DNA of 58,140 nucleotides from an uncultured Planktomarina sp. (GTDB taxonomy: Bacteria > Pseudomonadota > Alphaproteobacteria > Rhodobacterales > Rhodobacteraceae), in assembly GCA_905182425.1 (NCBI GenBank), contig CAJJBP010000020.1:1-58140 (forward strand), in the 5' to 3' direction. The notes beneath the pieces are model-generated. The model did not search any database, was not told the DNA's origin, and saw only the letters and a list, made by a program, of their open reading frames with translations. Every line of letters starts with the position of its first letter. Positions within the stretch are counted from its first letter, which is position 1. A program made the translations under genes and the position numbers. Below are positions 17,530-26,136 of this stretch, one piece after another.

Positions 17530-18461
17530 GATGGGACTGCCATTTGTATCATCTCGTCCAGTGCGGCCTCCATCGTTGTCCAATTCGTCCCAGCAAAAAC
17601 GCTTGCAGCCCCGCAACCCATAGGTGGGCGTGTAGGTTCGAACGGGGGCGAAGCAACGCGGATCGTCACGCCATGTATACGCGCCGCAATTGCGCGGGCT
17701 AAATCAAAGTCTGTGATTGTTGGCGGCGTCCCCGCATGTAATACGCGCGGGCCCGTTATCGGGAAGTCTTGGATTAGGCAGGCAATCGTAAGCGCCAGAT
17801 CTGGCAACCACGACCATTCACGCACAGCCTCTGGCGTCTGGACCGTTATAAGCCCACTGGACTGTGCTTCGGCAAGCATCCGCGAAACAAGGCACAGGTT
17901 TTGACGTGTCTCACGCAGCGCTTCATGCCTGCCAAAAATATTGCCCAGCCGCAGGCTTAGCGTGGCAAAACCGTCTTGCCCAGCTGATGTCGTCAAAAGC
18001 TCTCCAGCATGTTTTGCAGCACAGTAAGTGCAGGTCGCAGTGGGCTGAGTTGCTTCCGTAAAACACCCCTTTTGCAAAGGCGAGTCATTCGATCCAAACA
18101 CACCCATCGAACTGATAAACAAGAACCACGATGCCCCTGCCCCGTGTGCGAAATCAAGCGTTGTAGTTAACAAGTCCATATTGCGACGGATGTGGGTTGC
18201 TTTGGATATTCCAAGTCGCTCTGGCGAGGCTGTGATTGCCGCCCCGTGGATTACACCGCGGACTGGGCCTATTGCGCCACTGGCCAAAACATCAGCCAAC
18301 TGGCCTTCGATTTGAAGAATACCTGCTAACCGCGTTTTGGTGGAGGCATCAAACATCAGGTCCACCGCCAAGACATCACAGCCTGCCTTATGCAAGGCCA
18401 ACACAACCTCGGAGCAGACGAAGCCACCTGCACCAGTTACAATGACAGCACCAGCATTCAT
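17526..18461 (-). CDS. NAD-dependent epimerase/dehydratase family protein
   Basis: 311 residues, extended short-chain dehydrogenase. It has VTGAGGFVCSEVV (GxxGxxG) at the N-terminus, FISSMGVFG for the catalytic Ser region and TYCAAKHAGE for the YxxxK pair. Such enzymes epimerise, dehydrate or oxidise sugar-like substrates, often nucleotide-linked; here no nucleotidyl-sugar gene is present, so a free sugar or hydroxy acid is as likely. ATGA overlaps at both ends place it in the operon between the aldolase and the second Gfo/Idh gene. Confidence 0.85.
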   Translation of the reverse strand: MNAGAVIVTGAGGFVCSEVVLALHKAGCDVLAVDLMFDASTKTRLAGILQIEGQLADVLASGAIGPVRGVIHGAAITASPERLGISKATHIRRNMDLLTTTLDFAHGAGASWFLFISSMGVFGSNDSPLQKGCFTEATQPTATCTYCAAKHAGELLTTSAGQDGFATLSLRLGNIFGRHEALRETRQNLCLVSRMLAEAQSSGLITVQTPEAVREWSWLPDLALTIACLIQDFPITGPRVLHAGTPPTITDFDLARAIAARIHGVTIRVASPPFEPTRPPMGCGAASVFAGTNWTTMEAALDEMIQMAVPS

Positions 18462-19360
18462 GGCAAAGTCTGATTGCCTGCGATACGGACCGCTTTCGAT
18501 ATGGCTTCGTTGTGCTCAGGCGTAGATCGAACGAAGGGCGGACGAACGCGAGCAAAATTGTCATCGCTATTTTGCATCGCAACCGCGGACTTTATAGCTG
18601 GAATCAGCGGCACACTTTCGAATATCTTGCGCACAGAACTGACTTGGAGGTGCAAAGCGTCATGATCAGGACCGTTCAATCCATCAATCAACGCACGAAT
18701 ACCACGCGGGTTCACGTTAGAACTGGCACTGATGCAGCCTGCACCGCCAGCGGCAACGTTTTCGGGGATCATGGTTTCCGAGGCGGAGTAGGTATCAATC
18801 TCAGGGAACGCCGCAATCACATTAGCGGTATTTTCCCAATTGCCCGAACTGTCCTTGAGCCCTGCGATCTGATCCCCAAAACGTGAAAGCAAGCGGTCGA
18901 TCAGCGGCAAGGTAATCGGCACACCAGACATCTGCGGGATATGGTAGAGATAAACGCGCAATTGTGGGCCAACGGCCTCAATCACCTGTTTATAAGCATC
19001 AAACACGCCCTCATCACCAACACCTTTATAGAAAAATGGCGGCAACATTAGAACGCCTCTGCAGCCAAGTTTCGTGGCATGGGCAGAGAGCTTGATGGTA
19101 TCCGCAGCCGCGCAACATCCAGTGCCTGGGATCATTTGTGCGGGCTCAATACCACCCTTATTCAAGGCCTCCAGGGCGGCCATTCTTTCAGAGATGGACA
19201 GTGAATTTGCCTCACTGGTGGAGCCGAATGGTGCCAACCCATGCGCCCCACTCGCGATCAGGGATTTGGCTTGTGCCACAAAACGCGTAGCATCAACTGA
19301 CAGGTCACCAGCGAAAGGAGTGACAGTTGGTACGAATAGTTCAATCTTGCGCGAGATCAT
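18458..19360 (-). CDS. dihydrodipicolinate synthase/N-acetylneuraminate lyase family aldolase
   Basis: About 300 residues, class I aldolase of the DapA/NanA superfamily. It has PTVTPFAGDLSVD at the N-terminus, GSTSEANSLS for the substrate carboxylate loop, a Tyr in YLYHIPQMSG and the Schiff-base Lys in GLKDSSGNW near residue 166. In catabolic operons such proteins cleave or dehydrate 2-keto-3-deoxy acids or related 4-hydroxy-2-oxo acids. GGAAAGAAACC precedes the ATG at 19360. It probably gives the operon a pyruvate-forming step; lysine biosynthesis is unlikely in this context. Confidence 0.87.
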   Translation of the reverse strand: MISRKIELFVPTVTPFAGDLSVDATRFVAQAKSLIASGAHGLAPFGSTSEANSLSISERMAALEALNKGGIEPAQMIPGTGCCAAADTIKLSAHATKLGCRGVLMLPPFFYKGVGDEGVFDAYKQVIEAVGPQLRVYLYHIPQMSGVPITLPLIDRLLSRFGDQIAGLKDSSGNWENTANVIAAFPEIDTYSASETMIPENVAAGGAGCISASSNVNPRGIRALIDGLNGPDHDALHLQVSSVRKIFESVPLIPAIKSAVAMQNSDDNFARVRPPFVRSTPEHNEAISKAVRIAGNQTLP

Positions 19361-19397
19361 AATAAGGTTTCTTTCCACACTTCTGTATCAATTTGGT

Positions 19398-19883
19398 TTA
19401 GGTTGGAGCAATTATTGTTATTGCAGGAATAGTCCTGAACTCGTCATCCTGTGGCGAGTTTCCACGCCACATCAGTACAGTAAAATGGGCTGGCCGATCA
19501 ACAACAGTCATACCAAGGTGCCAGGTGCCCGGATTGTAAATCACACCGGTTGTAGCTGGCATGAGAATGGACAGTGCTTGATCTGGACAGGGATCACCAT
19601 TTGCGTCCGAAGGCATAACCATTACTATATAACGCGACACATCGAGAGGGATAAAGCATTGGGCGGCATAGGGATGACGCTCGATCTTTACGGCAACAAT
19701 TGGTAATGTCACCGGAATGACATGGTTTATATGAAGAACCGGTGCACTGATCTCTGTCCTCGCATCGAGGGCATCACTATAGAACAGACGGCTTCCAGGC
19801 TCTGCAGGTGGCAATAAAAAACGTCCATAAGGCGCAAACGCCTCGGCATCGGGTTGACCTAGGGTTACTACCAAATTGGTCAT
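19398..19883 (-). CDS. ureidoglycolate lyase (AllA) family protein
   Basis: About 161 residues. Matches the ureidoglycolate lyase/hydrolase family (AllA, cupin-like): EAFAPYGRFLLPP at the N-terminus, IERHPYAAQCFIPL and the C-terminal PGTWHLGM motif are the family's markers. AllA splits ureidoglycolate to glyoxylate and urea. The start at 19883 overlaps the PuuE-like gene's stop (ATGA). With a PuuE-like and an AllB-like protein in the same divergon this points to ureido chemistry, but uricase, transthyretin-like and allantoate-hydrolase genes are missing, so the substrate may be a substituted ureido acid. Confidence 0.83.
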   Translation of the reverse strand: MTNLVVTLGQPDAEAFAPYGRFLLPPAEPGSRLFYSDALDARTEISAPVLHINHVIPVTLPIVAVKIERHPYAAQCFIPLDVSRYIVMVMPSDANGDPCPDQALSILMPATTGVIYNPGTWHLGMTVVDRPAHFTVLMWRGNSPQDDEFRTIPAITIIAPT

Positions 19884-20791
19884 CGCTCTTTTTCCACAGG
19901 TACATTTGCGTGCCAAAAATCTGCAATTTCATCACGCCTGCAAATCCAGACTTCAGGGTGGTCAGCAATATGATCTATAAACCGCATCAGACCCGCCAAC
20001 CGCCCTGGATGACCGATAATGCGCCCGTGTAACCCCACGGACATTATCTTCGGCTTTTCTTCAGATTCCATCAGAAGAACATCGAAACTATCAATCAGGA
20101 AATCCGCAAAATCCCGAGCAGAAAAGACATCCCCCGAGAGAAACTTAGCGTCGTTGGTTACCATGGTGTAGGGCACAACCAGATGCGGTTTAGCTCCAAT
20201 TTTTGTCCAATAAGGCAGATCATCATTGTAGGCATCACTGTCATAATCATAACCACCATGGGCGGCGAGCAAACCACGCGTTGCGACGGACGCAGAATAG
20301 CGAGAATACCAGCCGCGCGGAGCCCGGCCCACAGTTTTCAACAAGCTGTCATATGCAAGTGCTATTTGCTGCGCCTCGACCTCCGTGGAAATATGGTAGT
20401 GTTCGATCCAGCGATAGCCGTGAGCACAGATATCCCAATCTGTCGCGGCAATCGCAGCGGCAATATCTGGTGAGCGTTCCAGCGCCATTGCACTTGCAAA
20501 AATGGTCAGCGGCAAACCACGTTTGCGAAACAGGTCATAAATGCGCCAAAATCCCACACGGCTACCGTATTCATACATCGATTCTGCGGCCAGGTCACGT
20601 TCCCCTTGCTGCACGCGAGAAGCACGAACTTCGATCAAAGCACTTTCGGATCGTCCATCACCATCACTGACCGAGTATTCAGAACCCTCTTCGACATTGA
20701 GGACAAAATTGACAGCTAGCCCCGCACCGTTTGGCCAGCGAATATCTGGCGGGTTAGCGCCGTACCCAGCTAGATCGCGGTTCCGCTTCAT
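19880..20791 (-). CDS. polysaccharide deacetylase-fold hydrolase, PuuE allantoinase-like
   Basis: About 303 residues. NodB-type (beta/alpha) barrel amidohydrolase of the PuuE subgroup: NFVLNVEEGSEYS near residue 27 and CAHGYRWIEHYHIS in the middle match cofactor-independent allantoinase PuuE rather than chitin deacetylases. The start at 20791 follows GGGGGCAGGG; an in-frame ATG at 20806 has no ribosome site. It should open a cyclic amide or hydrolyse a C-N bond of an imported metabolite. ATGA-coupled to the AllA-like gene. Confidence 0.82.
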   Translation of the reverse strand: MKRNRDLAGYGANPPDIRWPNGAGLAVNFVLNVEEGSEYSVSDGDGRSESALIEVRASRVQQGERDLAAESMYEYGSRVGFWRIYDLFRKRGLPLTIFASAMALERSPDIAAAIAATDWDICAHGYRWIEHYHISTEVEAQQIALAYDSLLKTVGRAPRGWYSRYSASVATRGLLAAHGGYDYDSDAYNDDLPYWTKIGAKPHLVVPYTMVTNDAKFLSGDVFSARDFADFLIDSFDVLLMESEEKPKIMSVGLHGRIIGHPGRLAGLMRFIDHIADHPEVWICRRDEIADFWHANVPVEKER

Positions 20792-20818
20792 GTACCCTGC
20801 CCCCATATGCCGATATAC

Positions 20819-21817
20819 TCAATCACGAAAACCCTCAACCTTATTGAAGAAGCAACACCAATCACCCTGATTGACATTTGGCAGTGCGCGTAGGCCAAAG
20901 AACATGCCGTCTGCTGGCGCATTTAACGCGCCCACCTCGTCCCCAAATATATTGATGATGCAAGCAATCTTGGTGCCTTTCTTCATCATAGTTAAAAAAT
21001 TGACCCCTTCAACAGGCAGGAAAATCCCCGAAGCTGGCGCCAGCAGAGCTTCTTGCTGGCCCTTGGTACAAGGGTCAGGATAGAGCGCTGTGCCGTCTAA
21101 CATATCATAGTGATAGCAAATATTCAGGATCGATTTGGCCAGTTCTTCACCCACATAACGGAACCGCGCTGGTGAGGTGTAGGATCGCCCACCAAGCTCA
21201 ACTGTAATCCCAACTTTTCCAGCATTGTTCATCGCTGCCATAGGGCTTCCAGACTTGGTAAAGTTGGACATTATACAGCCCCACCCCTCGCCCATTGCCT
21301 TTGCCAACTCGATGCTTTCGGGGCGTTCATCAACAAAAATCGCCTTGTCGAGGAAGGAATGCGAACCACCAGAGTGAATAGAGATTTCTAGATCTGCCAC
21401 ATTCTTCATGACTTGCCAATGTGCATCCGCCACTCGATCCGAAAAGTAGCCATTCGGATTTCCAGGATAGATGCGGTTCATATCGTAAGTAAATGTATCT
21501 AGCGGGTTGCCCCGTTCTGCTGCTGAAAAGGCCAGCGGATTAACGCAAGGCACTAGTACTACCGCGCCGCGCAACTTGGCAGGATCAATCAGCTTGGAGG
21601 CCAACGCACAGGCTAATGGTCCTTCCGGCTCGTCGCCGTGGATCGCGGCATTAACCCAAAAGGTCGGGCCCGCGCTCACACCATTGATAACAACAACCGG
21701 AATGTCGACTTTGACGCCACCAGCTAGATCACCCGCCGGTATCGCGCCACGGATCATTTCGCCGGGTTTAGCGGTTGCCGTGCCGACCGTCAGAGTTTGG
21801 GTGCTATTCGTACTCAT
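20819..21817 (-). CDS. succinylglutamate desuccinylase/aspartoacylase family deacylase
   Basis: 332 residues of the AstE/AspA zinc-carboxypeptidase-fold family, which removes acyl groups from N-acyl amino acids. Zinc ligands are visible as HGDEPEG near residue 58 (HxxE) and a later His in ISIHSGGSHS near 144; VELGG and the C-terminal beta domain (SGIFLPVEG) are typical. A homolog, DoeB, deacetylates N-acetyl-diaminobutyrate in ectoine degradation, which is one possible model. ATGA overlap with the VOC gene. Confidence 0.86.
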   Translation of the reverse strand: MSTNSTQTLTVGTATAKPGEMIRGAIPAGDLAGGVKVDIPVVVINGVSAGPTFWVNAAIHGDEPEGPLACALASKLIDPAKLRGAVVLVPCVNPLAFSAAERGNPLDTFTYDMNRIYPGNPNGYFSDRVADAHWQVMKNVADLEISIHSGGSHSFLDKAIFVDERPESIELAKAMGEGWGCIMSNFTKSGSPMAAMNNAGKVGITVELGGRSYTSPARFRYVGEELAKSILNICYHYDMLDGTALYPDPCTKGQQEALLAPASGIFLPVEGVNFLTMMKKGTKIACIINIFGDEVGALNAPADGMFFGLRALPNVNQGDWCCFFNKVEGFRD

Positions 21818-22305
21818 ACCGCCTCTGCCCCTGACTTTTCATAGGCTGCAAGCTGCGCAGGTGTGTATACTTGCATAAATTCAATCTCGATCCCGCCTGC
21901 GTCATTATCTAGGAATGCTACCCAGCCCTCGGGGTGGGCGTGACTACCAGTTTTCTTACAAGCCTTACATTCACGTAGGTCAGCGCCCTGTGCTTGCGCA
22001 TGCGCCAATGCATCATCGATATTATCGACTTCATAGCAGATGTGGTGCAGCCCTTCTGACCCACGCTCATTGATCCAAGCGTCGAATCGCCCACCTGACT
22101 CTGTGGATTGGCACAGCTGGTATTCGATTCCTCCCAAGTAGAACAAAGCAACCTTGTTGCCAGACTTCGGGAAATGGATGACCTCTGTATCCGCCGGAAC
22201 ATGTAGAAATTTTGCATAAGCATTCAATGCAGCCTCTGCGTCACTGACGGCAAAGGCCATGTGCTTGATGCTTTTGACATTGGGGTTATCGGATTTAACA
22301 GTCAT
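21814..22305 (-). CDS. VOC-superfamily protein (methylmalonyl-CoA epimerase/glyoxalase-like)
   Basis: 163 residues, vicinal-oxygen-chelate fold with two beta-alpha-beta-beta-beta modules. Probable metal ligands are His in IKHMAFAVSD near residue 17, His in GLHHICYEVD near 88 and Glu in GIEIEFMQVY near 145. The HHICYEVDNIDDAL segment resembles methylmalonyl-CoA epimerases, but no CoA pathway is nearby, so an isomerase, lyase or dioxygenase acting on an operon intermediate is more likely. AAAAGGATATAAAG precedes the ATG; the gene is ATGA-coupled to the deacylase. Confidence 0.83.
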   Translation of the reverse strand: MTVKSDNPNVKSIKHMAFAVSDAEAALNAYAKFLHVPADTEVIHFPKSGNKVALFYLGGIEYQLCQSTESGGRFDAWINERGSEGLHHICYEVDNIDDALAHAQAQGADLRECKACKKTGSHAHPEGWVAFLDNDAGGIEIEFMQVYTPAQLAAYEKSGAEAV

Positions 22306-22322
22306 CTTTATATCCTTTTATA

Positions 22323-23519
22323 TCAATCTGATTGTTGGCTTTCGGTGAGAAAACTCTCGACCACATCAGCCATGCGTTGCATTGCAATTTTAATCCGTTC
22401 CACCGGCTGCGTCATCGACATGCGTACAAAATCGTCGGTATGGTCTCCGTAAATTGTACCAGGGTACATCATTACATGACCATCAGCCAAAAGCCGTTCG
22501 CAGAAGGCACCGGCGGTGATGCCAAAGCCAAGGCTCGCAACATTGGCATACACGTAGAACGCACCCTGCGGCTCCGCGTAGCTCATCCCAATTGCATCTA
22601 ATCCTTCGCAAATCGCGGCACGTCGCGCGTCGTAAGTCTGGCGCATCTCTTCGACGCAATCCTGACTGCCTGTGATAGCTGCAAGTGCGGCGTGCTGACT
22701 GACAGCGGCAGTCGAGATTGCGAAGGCGTGATTCACTTCAGACATCGGTTTGATCAGCTTACGCGGCCCAGCAAGGTAGCCGATACGCCAGCCGGTCATG
22801 GCATAGGCCTTCGAAAAACCACTTAGCGTAATTGTACGTTCTTTCATTCCCGGCAATGAGGCAACCGGCAACACGGTATTATTTCCGAAGGTTAAGCGCG
22901 CATATATCTCGTCAGAGATCACAATTAAGTCATGCTTCTTCGCCAGTTCAGTAATCTTGCGTACCTCGTTGGGCGGTGTGACTGTGCCGGTCGGGTTGTT
23001 AGGATTGATCAGCACAAGGATCTTGGATTTTGCAGTTATATGTGCCTCGACCATCTGAGCGGTAAGAGTAAAATTTGTCTCCATTGTCATAGGTACTTTA
23101 CAAACTACAGCATCCGACATCTCGGCTGCCTGCTGGTAAGGGTTGTAGCCCGGGCATGGCACAATTATCTCATCACCAGGGTTAAGAAGCGACAGAGCGA
23201 TGATGAACATACCCTGCTGTCCACCCGGCGTGATCATGACCTCATCTACCCCATAGTCAGCCCCGCCATAATGACGAATGTTATCGGCAATGGCTTGGCG
23301 TAAGGGCTCAATCCCCATTGGATGCGTGTAGTGCGTGGCCCCATTAGCCAATGCATCTTGGCCTGCCTTGATGATGTGGGCCGGGGTACAAAGGTCCGGG
23401 TCACCACGGCCAAGTTTGATCACGTCATCAATGCCAGTGGCAATGTCAAGCATCTTGGTGATCAACCCTCCGTCGGAAAGTTTCACCCGCCTGGCGAGTC
23501 TTGGGTCCAGTTCAGTCAT
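22323..23519 (-). CDS. pyridoxal-phosphate aminotransferase class I/II (minus-operon copy)
   Basis: 398 residues, fold-type I aspartate-aminotransferase family. INPNNPTGTVTPP lies near residue 170, DEIYARLTF near 200, the PLP Schiff-base Lys in SGFSKAYAMTGWR near 237, and a C-terminal Arg in VRMSMTQP for the substrate carboxylate. It is clearly paralogous to the aminotransferase at 30.5-31.7 kb in the divergent operon (both read GRGDPD, HYT and FSK.YAMTGWR at equivalent places). GAAGGAAGG is the ribosome site. It probably removes an amino group from a released amino acid. Confidence 0.9.
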   Translation of the reverse strand: MTELDPRLARRVKLSDGGLITKMLDIATGIDDVIKLGRGDPDLCTPAHIIKAGQDALANGATHYTHPMGIEPLRQAIADNIRHYGGADYGVDEVMITPGGQQGMFIIALSLLNPGDEIIVPCPGYNPYQQAAEMSDAVVCKVPMTMETNFTLTAQMVEAHITAKSKILVLINPNNPTGTVTPPNEVRKITELAKKHDLIVISDEIYARLTFGNNTVLPVASLPGMKERTITLSGFSKAYAMTGWRIGYLAGPRKLIKPMSEVNHAFAISTAAVSQHAALAAITGSQDCVEEMRQTYDARRAAICEGLDAIGMSYAEPQGAFYVYANVASLGFGITAGAFCERLLADGHVMMYPGTIYGDHTDDFVRMSMTQPVERIKIAMQRMADVVESFLTESQQSD

Positions 23520-23545
23520 ATTGGTCCTTCCTTCGTGTAGCCGTG

Positions 23546-25075
23546 CTATGACGCCAGGGCGTAAATATCCGAAAACTTACGGGTCAAGTGGGCAATATAT
23601 GGCTCTGGATCGAGTACACGGCCGGTCGCGTTCTCCAGCAATTCGTCGCGCGAATAGCGGCGACCATGTTGTGCCACCTTATCAGTCAACCAGTCACGCA
23701 AAGGCCCGTAGTCCGCACCGTCGAGGGCCGCCTGGATACCGGGGTTTTCAGTGGTTGCGGTGTCAAACAGCTGGGCTGCCATGATGTTGCCGATAGTATA
23801 ATTGCAGAACGTCCCTATCTGACCTGAGGACCAATGTACGTCCTGTAAAACCCCTCGGGAATCGTCAGGCACATCGACACCTAGATACTCTTTCATCGCG
23901 GCGTTCCACGCCTCAGGCAATTCTGCCACTTCAAGCGATCCATCGACCATCTTGGCTTCTAGTTCAGCACGCAACATGATGTGGAAATCATAAGTCAACT
24001 CGTCGGCCTCAACCCGAATAAAGCTGGGCTCGGATCGATTTACGGCGCGGTAAAACTCCTCATCACTCACATCTTCAAGCTTGCCTGGATATGCGGCCCT
24101 GATATCGCCCATATGATTGGCCCAGAAGGCACGACTGCGGCCGACGTGGTTTTCCCAAAGCCGCGATTGACTTTCGTGTGCGCCAAAACTGACGCCGCCA
24201 ACCGCATAAAGGCTGATTAAGTCTGTGGCCAGAGGCGTACGGGTATAGGCGGGATCAATGCCCTGTTCATACATCGCATGACCCGCTTCGTGTAGTGCAC
24301 CAAATAGCGACATCGGCATGTAATCCTTCGCCACCCGCGTGGTGATCCGCACGTCGTTGCGCGTGAACGAAACTTCAAACGGATGTACAGTGGTATCAAG
24401 CCGCCCACGGTTAGTATCATAGCCGATACGTTTTGCCATTTGCAGTGCAAATTTCATCTGCTCATCAACGGGGTAATCACGGAACAGAAAATCCGAACGC
24501 GGTTTCTCTGCATCAGCAATTGCCTGGACAAGTGGAACCATACCCTCGCGCAGGCGTGCGAATAAAGTTTTAAGATCAGCCGTCGTCGTACCCGGTTCAA
24601 ATCGATGCATCAAAGCGTCATAGGGGTGGTCTATAAAACCAATCGCATGCGCCATTTCGCGGTTGATATCGACCATCGTAGTGAGTGCCGGCGCAAACAG
24701 TGAAAAATCTGCTTTCTCACGCGCCTCAGCCCATACCTCATGAGCGGCAGCACCCAATTCGGTCTTCCGGCGTAACAATTCTGTCGGAATTCGCTCGTGG
24801 TAATTAATCGCCTCGCGAACTTGAACCACAATCCTTACGTCGACGCTGTCCTCAGGCTTGCCGGACACTTCGGCCTCGGCACCTTCCAGCATACGTTTCA
24901 TTTCGTCAGAGCATAACAAGTTGCGTGCAGCTACGGCCAGTGTCGCCAATTGCTTTGATCGAGTTTCAGCTCCTGCCTTTGGCATCATCGTGCGCGCATC
25001 CCATGACAGAACCGAGCCCGCATTTAAGAAATCGTTCACTCGACCGGTTACCTCAATTAATCCATCATAACTCAT
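23546..25075 (-). CDS. M32-family carboxypeptidase (thermostable carboxypeptidase Taq type)
   Basis: 509 residues, normal length for M32. The zinc site is GALHEAGHAMYEQG near residue 261 (HExxH), followed by AHESQSRLWEN, the second family hallmark. These cytoplasmic metallocarboxypeptidases remove C-terminal residues from short peptides. First gene of the 13-gene minus operon, 26 bp before the aminotransferase. Its promoter must lie in the 184-bp spacer with the divergent operon, where a TGTCGACA palindrome sits about 90 bp upstream of the start. Confidence 0.9.
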   Translation of the reverse strand: MSYDGLIEVTGRVNDFLNAGSVLSWDARTMMPKAGAETRSKQLATLAVAARNLLCSDEMKRMLEGAEAEVSGKPEDSVDVRIVVQVREAINYHERIPTELLRRKTELGAAAHEVWAEAREKADFSLFAPALTTMVDINREMAHAIGFIDHPYDALMHRFEPGTTTADLKTLFARLREGMVPLVQAIADAEKPRSDFLFRDYPVDEQMKFALQMAKRIGYDTNRGRLDTTVHPFEVSFTRNDVRITTRVAKDYMPMSLFGALHEAGHAMYEQGIDPAYTRTPLATDLISLYAVGGVSFGAHESQSRLWENHVGRSRAFWANHMGDIRAAYPGKLEDVSDEEFYRAVNRSEPSFIRVEADELTYDFHIMLRAELEAKMVDGSLEVAELPEAWNAAMKEYLGVDVPDDSRGVLQDVHWSSGQIGTFCNYTIGNIMAAQLFDTATTENPGIQAALDGADYGPLRDWLTDKVAQHGRRYSRDELLENATGRVLDPEPYIAHLTRKFSDIYALAS

Positions 25076-25175
25076 CTAGGATCGCTCTCCCTTCGGTGTT
25101 TTAGTGAAACCAGTGTGTTCTTCGCACAATGCTTGACTATCCATTTTTCGCGTGTAAACCATTAATACAAACATA

Positions 25176-25185
25176 ATGTCGACAA
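25176..25185. promoter_or_regulatory. candidate operator ATGTCGACAA in the divergent catabolic promoter
   Basis: Palindromic core TGTCGACA at 25177-25184, in the short spacer between the two big divergent operons. A TATACT hexamer overlaps its right flank (25186-25191, plus strand). The same core occurs in the divergent transporter spacer (37202-37209) and upstream of the GntR gene (39587-39594). FCD-type GntR repressors typically bind such short perfect palindromes. One site could control both operons. Confidence 0.55.
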
Positions 25186-25271
25186 TATACTGATGCCAAG
25201 GAAGGCCTTAAGAGTCAAACCAAAACATTACTTCCAATCCGCCGCCGCTACCCCGAAGGATGAGCCACCCA

Positions 25272-26135
25272 ATGCAAAGCCTGAACACCAACGAAGCCGC
25301 ACTTGTCGAGATGGCAGTGTCGGGTGTGATCACCACACCCGCCGTCCGACCTGGCCAATATATCCCCCACTCCGATGGTCGCGCCGCAATCCTACCGGGA
25401 ATGTATGGCATTACTTATAACGTGCGTTGCGGCGATCGGGCCTTTGGTTGGGCTGGTGATCATGTTGAGCCAGGTGTGTCGATTGATGACGACACAAATC
25501 TGGGTCGTCACCACGCTCTGCACTACCTTAACTGCATCGGCAACGAGGCCGTGGCAACCTCTGGTATGGCGAAAGGTGAACGCGGCATTGTTATAGGCGA
25601 GCACGCCCGCATTCTGGTGCAGTTTTCGCCTGAAGCCCACGAATTAATGGCCCCAGGTGACCGCATTCAGGTGATAACCAAGGGACAGGGTTTGACCCTA
25701 ACTGATTACCCGGACGTAGCCCTTAAAAAGATGAGTCCGAAGCTGTTTCACGCAATGGGGATTAAGCAAGAAAACGGCCGCATACAGGTTAAAGTAGCGA
25801 TGGAGTTGCCGGTACGGATTATGGGATCGGGCGCAGAACTGAACTCGGAATATGTCGACCAGGACCTGATGTCGGGCGATCGTTCTTTAATGGCTGAGCT
25901 GGGCATCGACCAGATGCGGCTAGGCGATATCATCGCCATTCGTCATTCCGATCACCACTGGGGAAGATCTTTCCGCGAAAATGCCGTGTCGATCTGTCTG
26001 TGCATCCACGGCGATAGTATTATGACCGGCCACGGACCAGGCATTCTGACCCTCATGACATCCCGCGACGGAAAGATCGATTTCACTGTTGATCCTTCAG
26101 CAAATATCGCCCAACTTCTGAAAATTGGAGCCTGA
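25272..26135 (+). CDS. DUF4438-like protein, copy A
   Basis: About 287 residues of uncharacterised function; from memory the sequence fits DUF4438, a family without assigned activity. Visible blocks: PGMYGITYNVRCGDRAFGW near residue 45, NCIGNEAVATSGMAKGERG near 90 (the GNEA..TSG.AKG core), and GHGPGILTLMT near the C-terminus. No signal peptide or membrane segment. An in-frame ATG at 25260 abuts a GAAGG; the ATG at 25272 uses that GAAGGA at 11 bases, so I prefer it, weakly. First gene of the 8-gene plus operon, immediately followed by a paralog, which suggests a heteromer. Confidence 0.8.
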   Translation: MQSLNTNEAALVEMAVSGVITTPAVRPGQYIPHSDGRAAILPGMYGITYNVRCGDRAFGWAGDHVEPGVSIDDDTNLGRHHALHYLNCIGNEAVATSGMAKGERGIVIGEHARILVQFSPEAHELMAPGDRIQVITKGQGLTLTDYPDVALKKMSPKLFHAMGIKQENGRIQVKVAMELPVRIMGSGAELNSEYVDQDLMSGDRSLMAELGIDQMRLGDIIAIRHSDHHWGRSFRENAVSICLCIHGDSIMTGHGPGILTLMTSRDGKIDFTVDPSANIAQLLKIGA

Positions 26136-26136
26136 C

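Noticed and set aside
19398..25075. A standard purine/allantoin degradation operon
   Set aside because: Uricase, HIU hydrolase and allantoate amidohydrolase are absent and many unrelated peptidase and sugar-type genes are present; only the ureide-type chemistry is retained as a hint.
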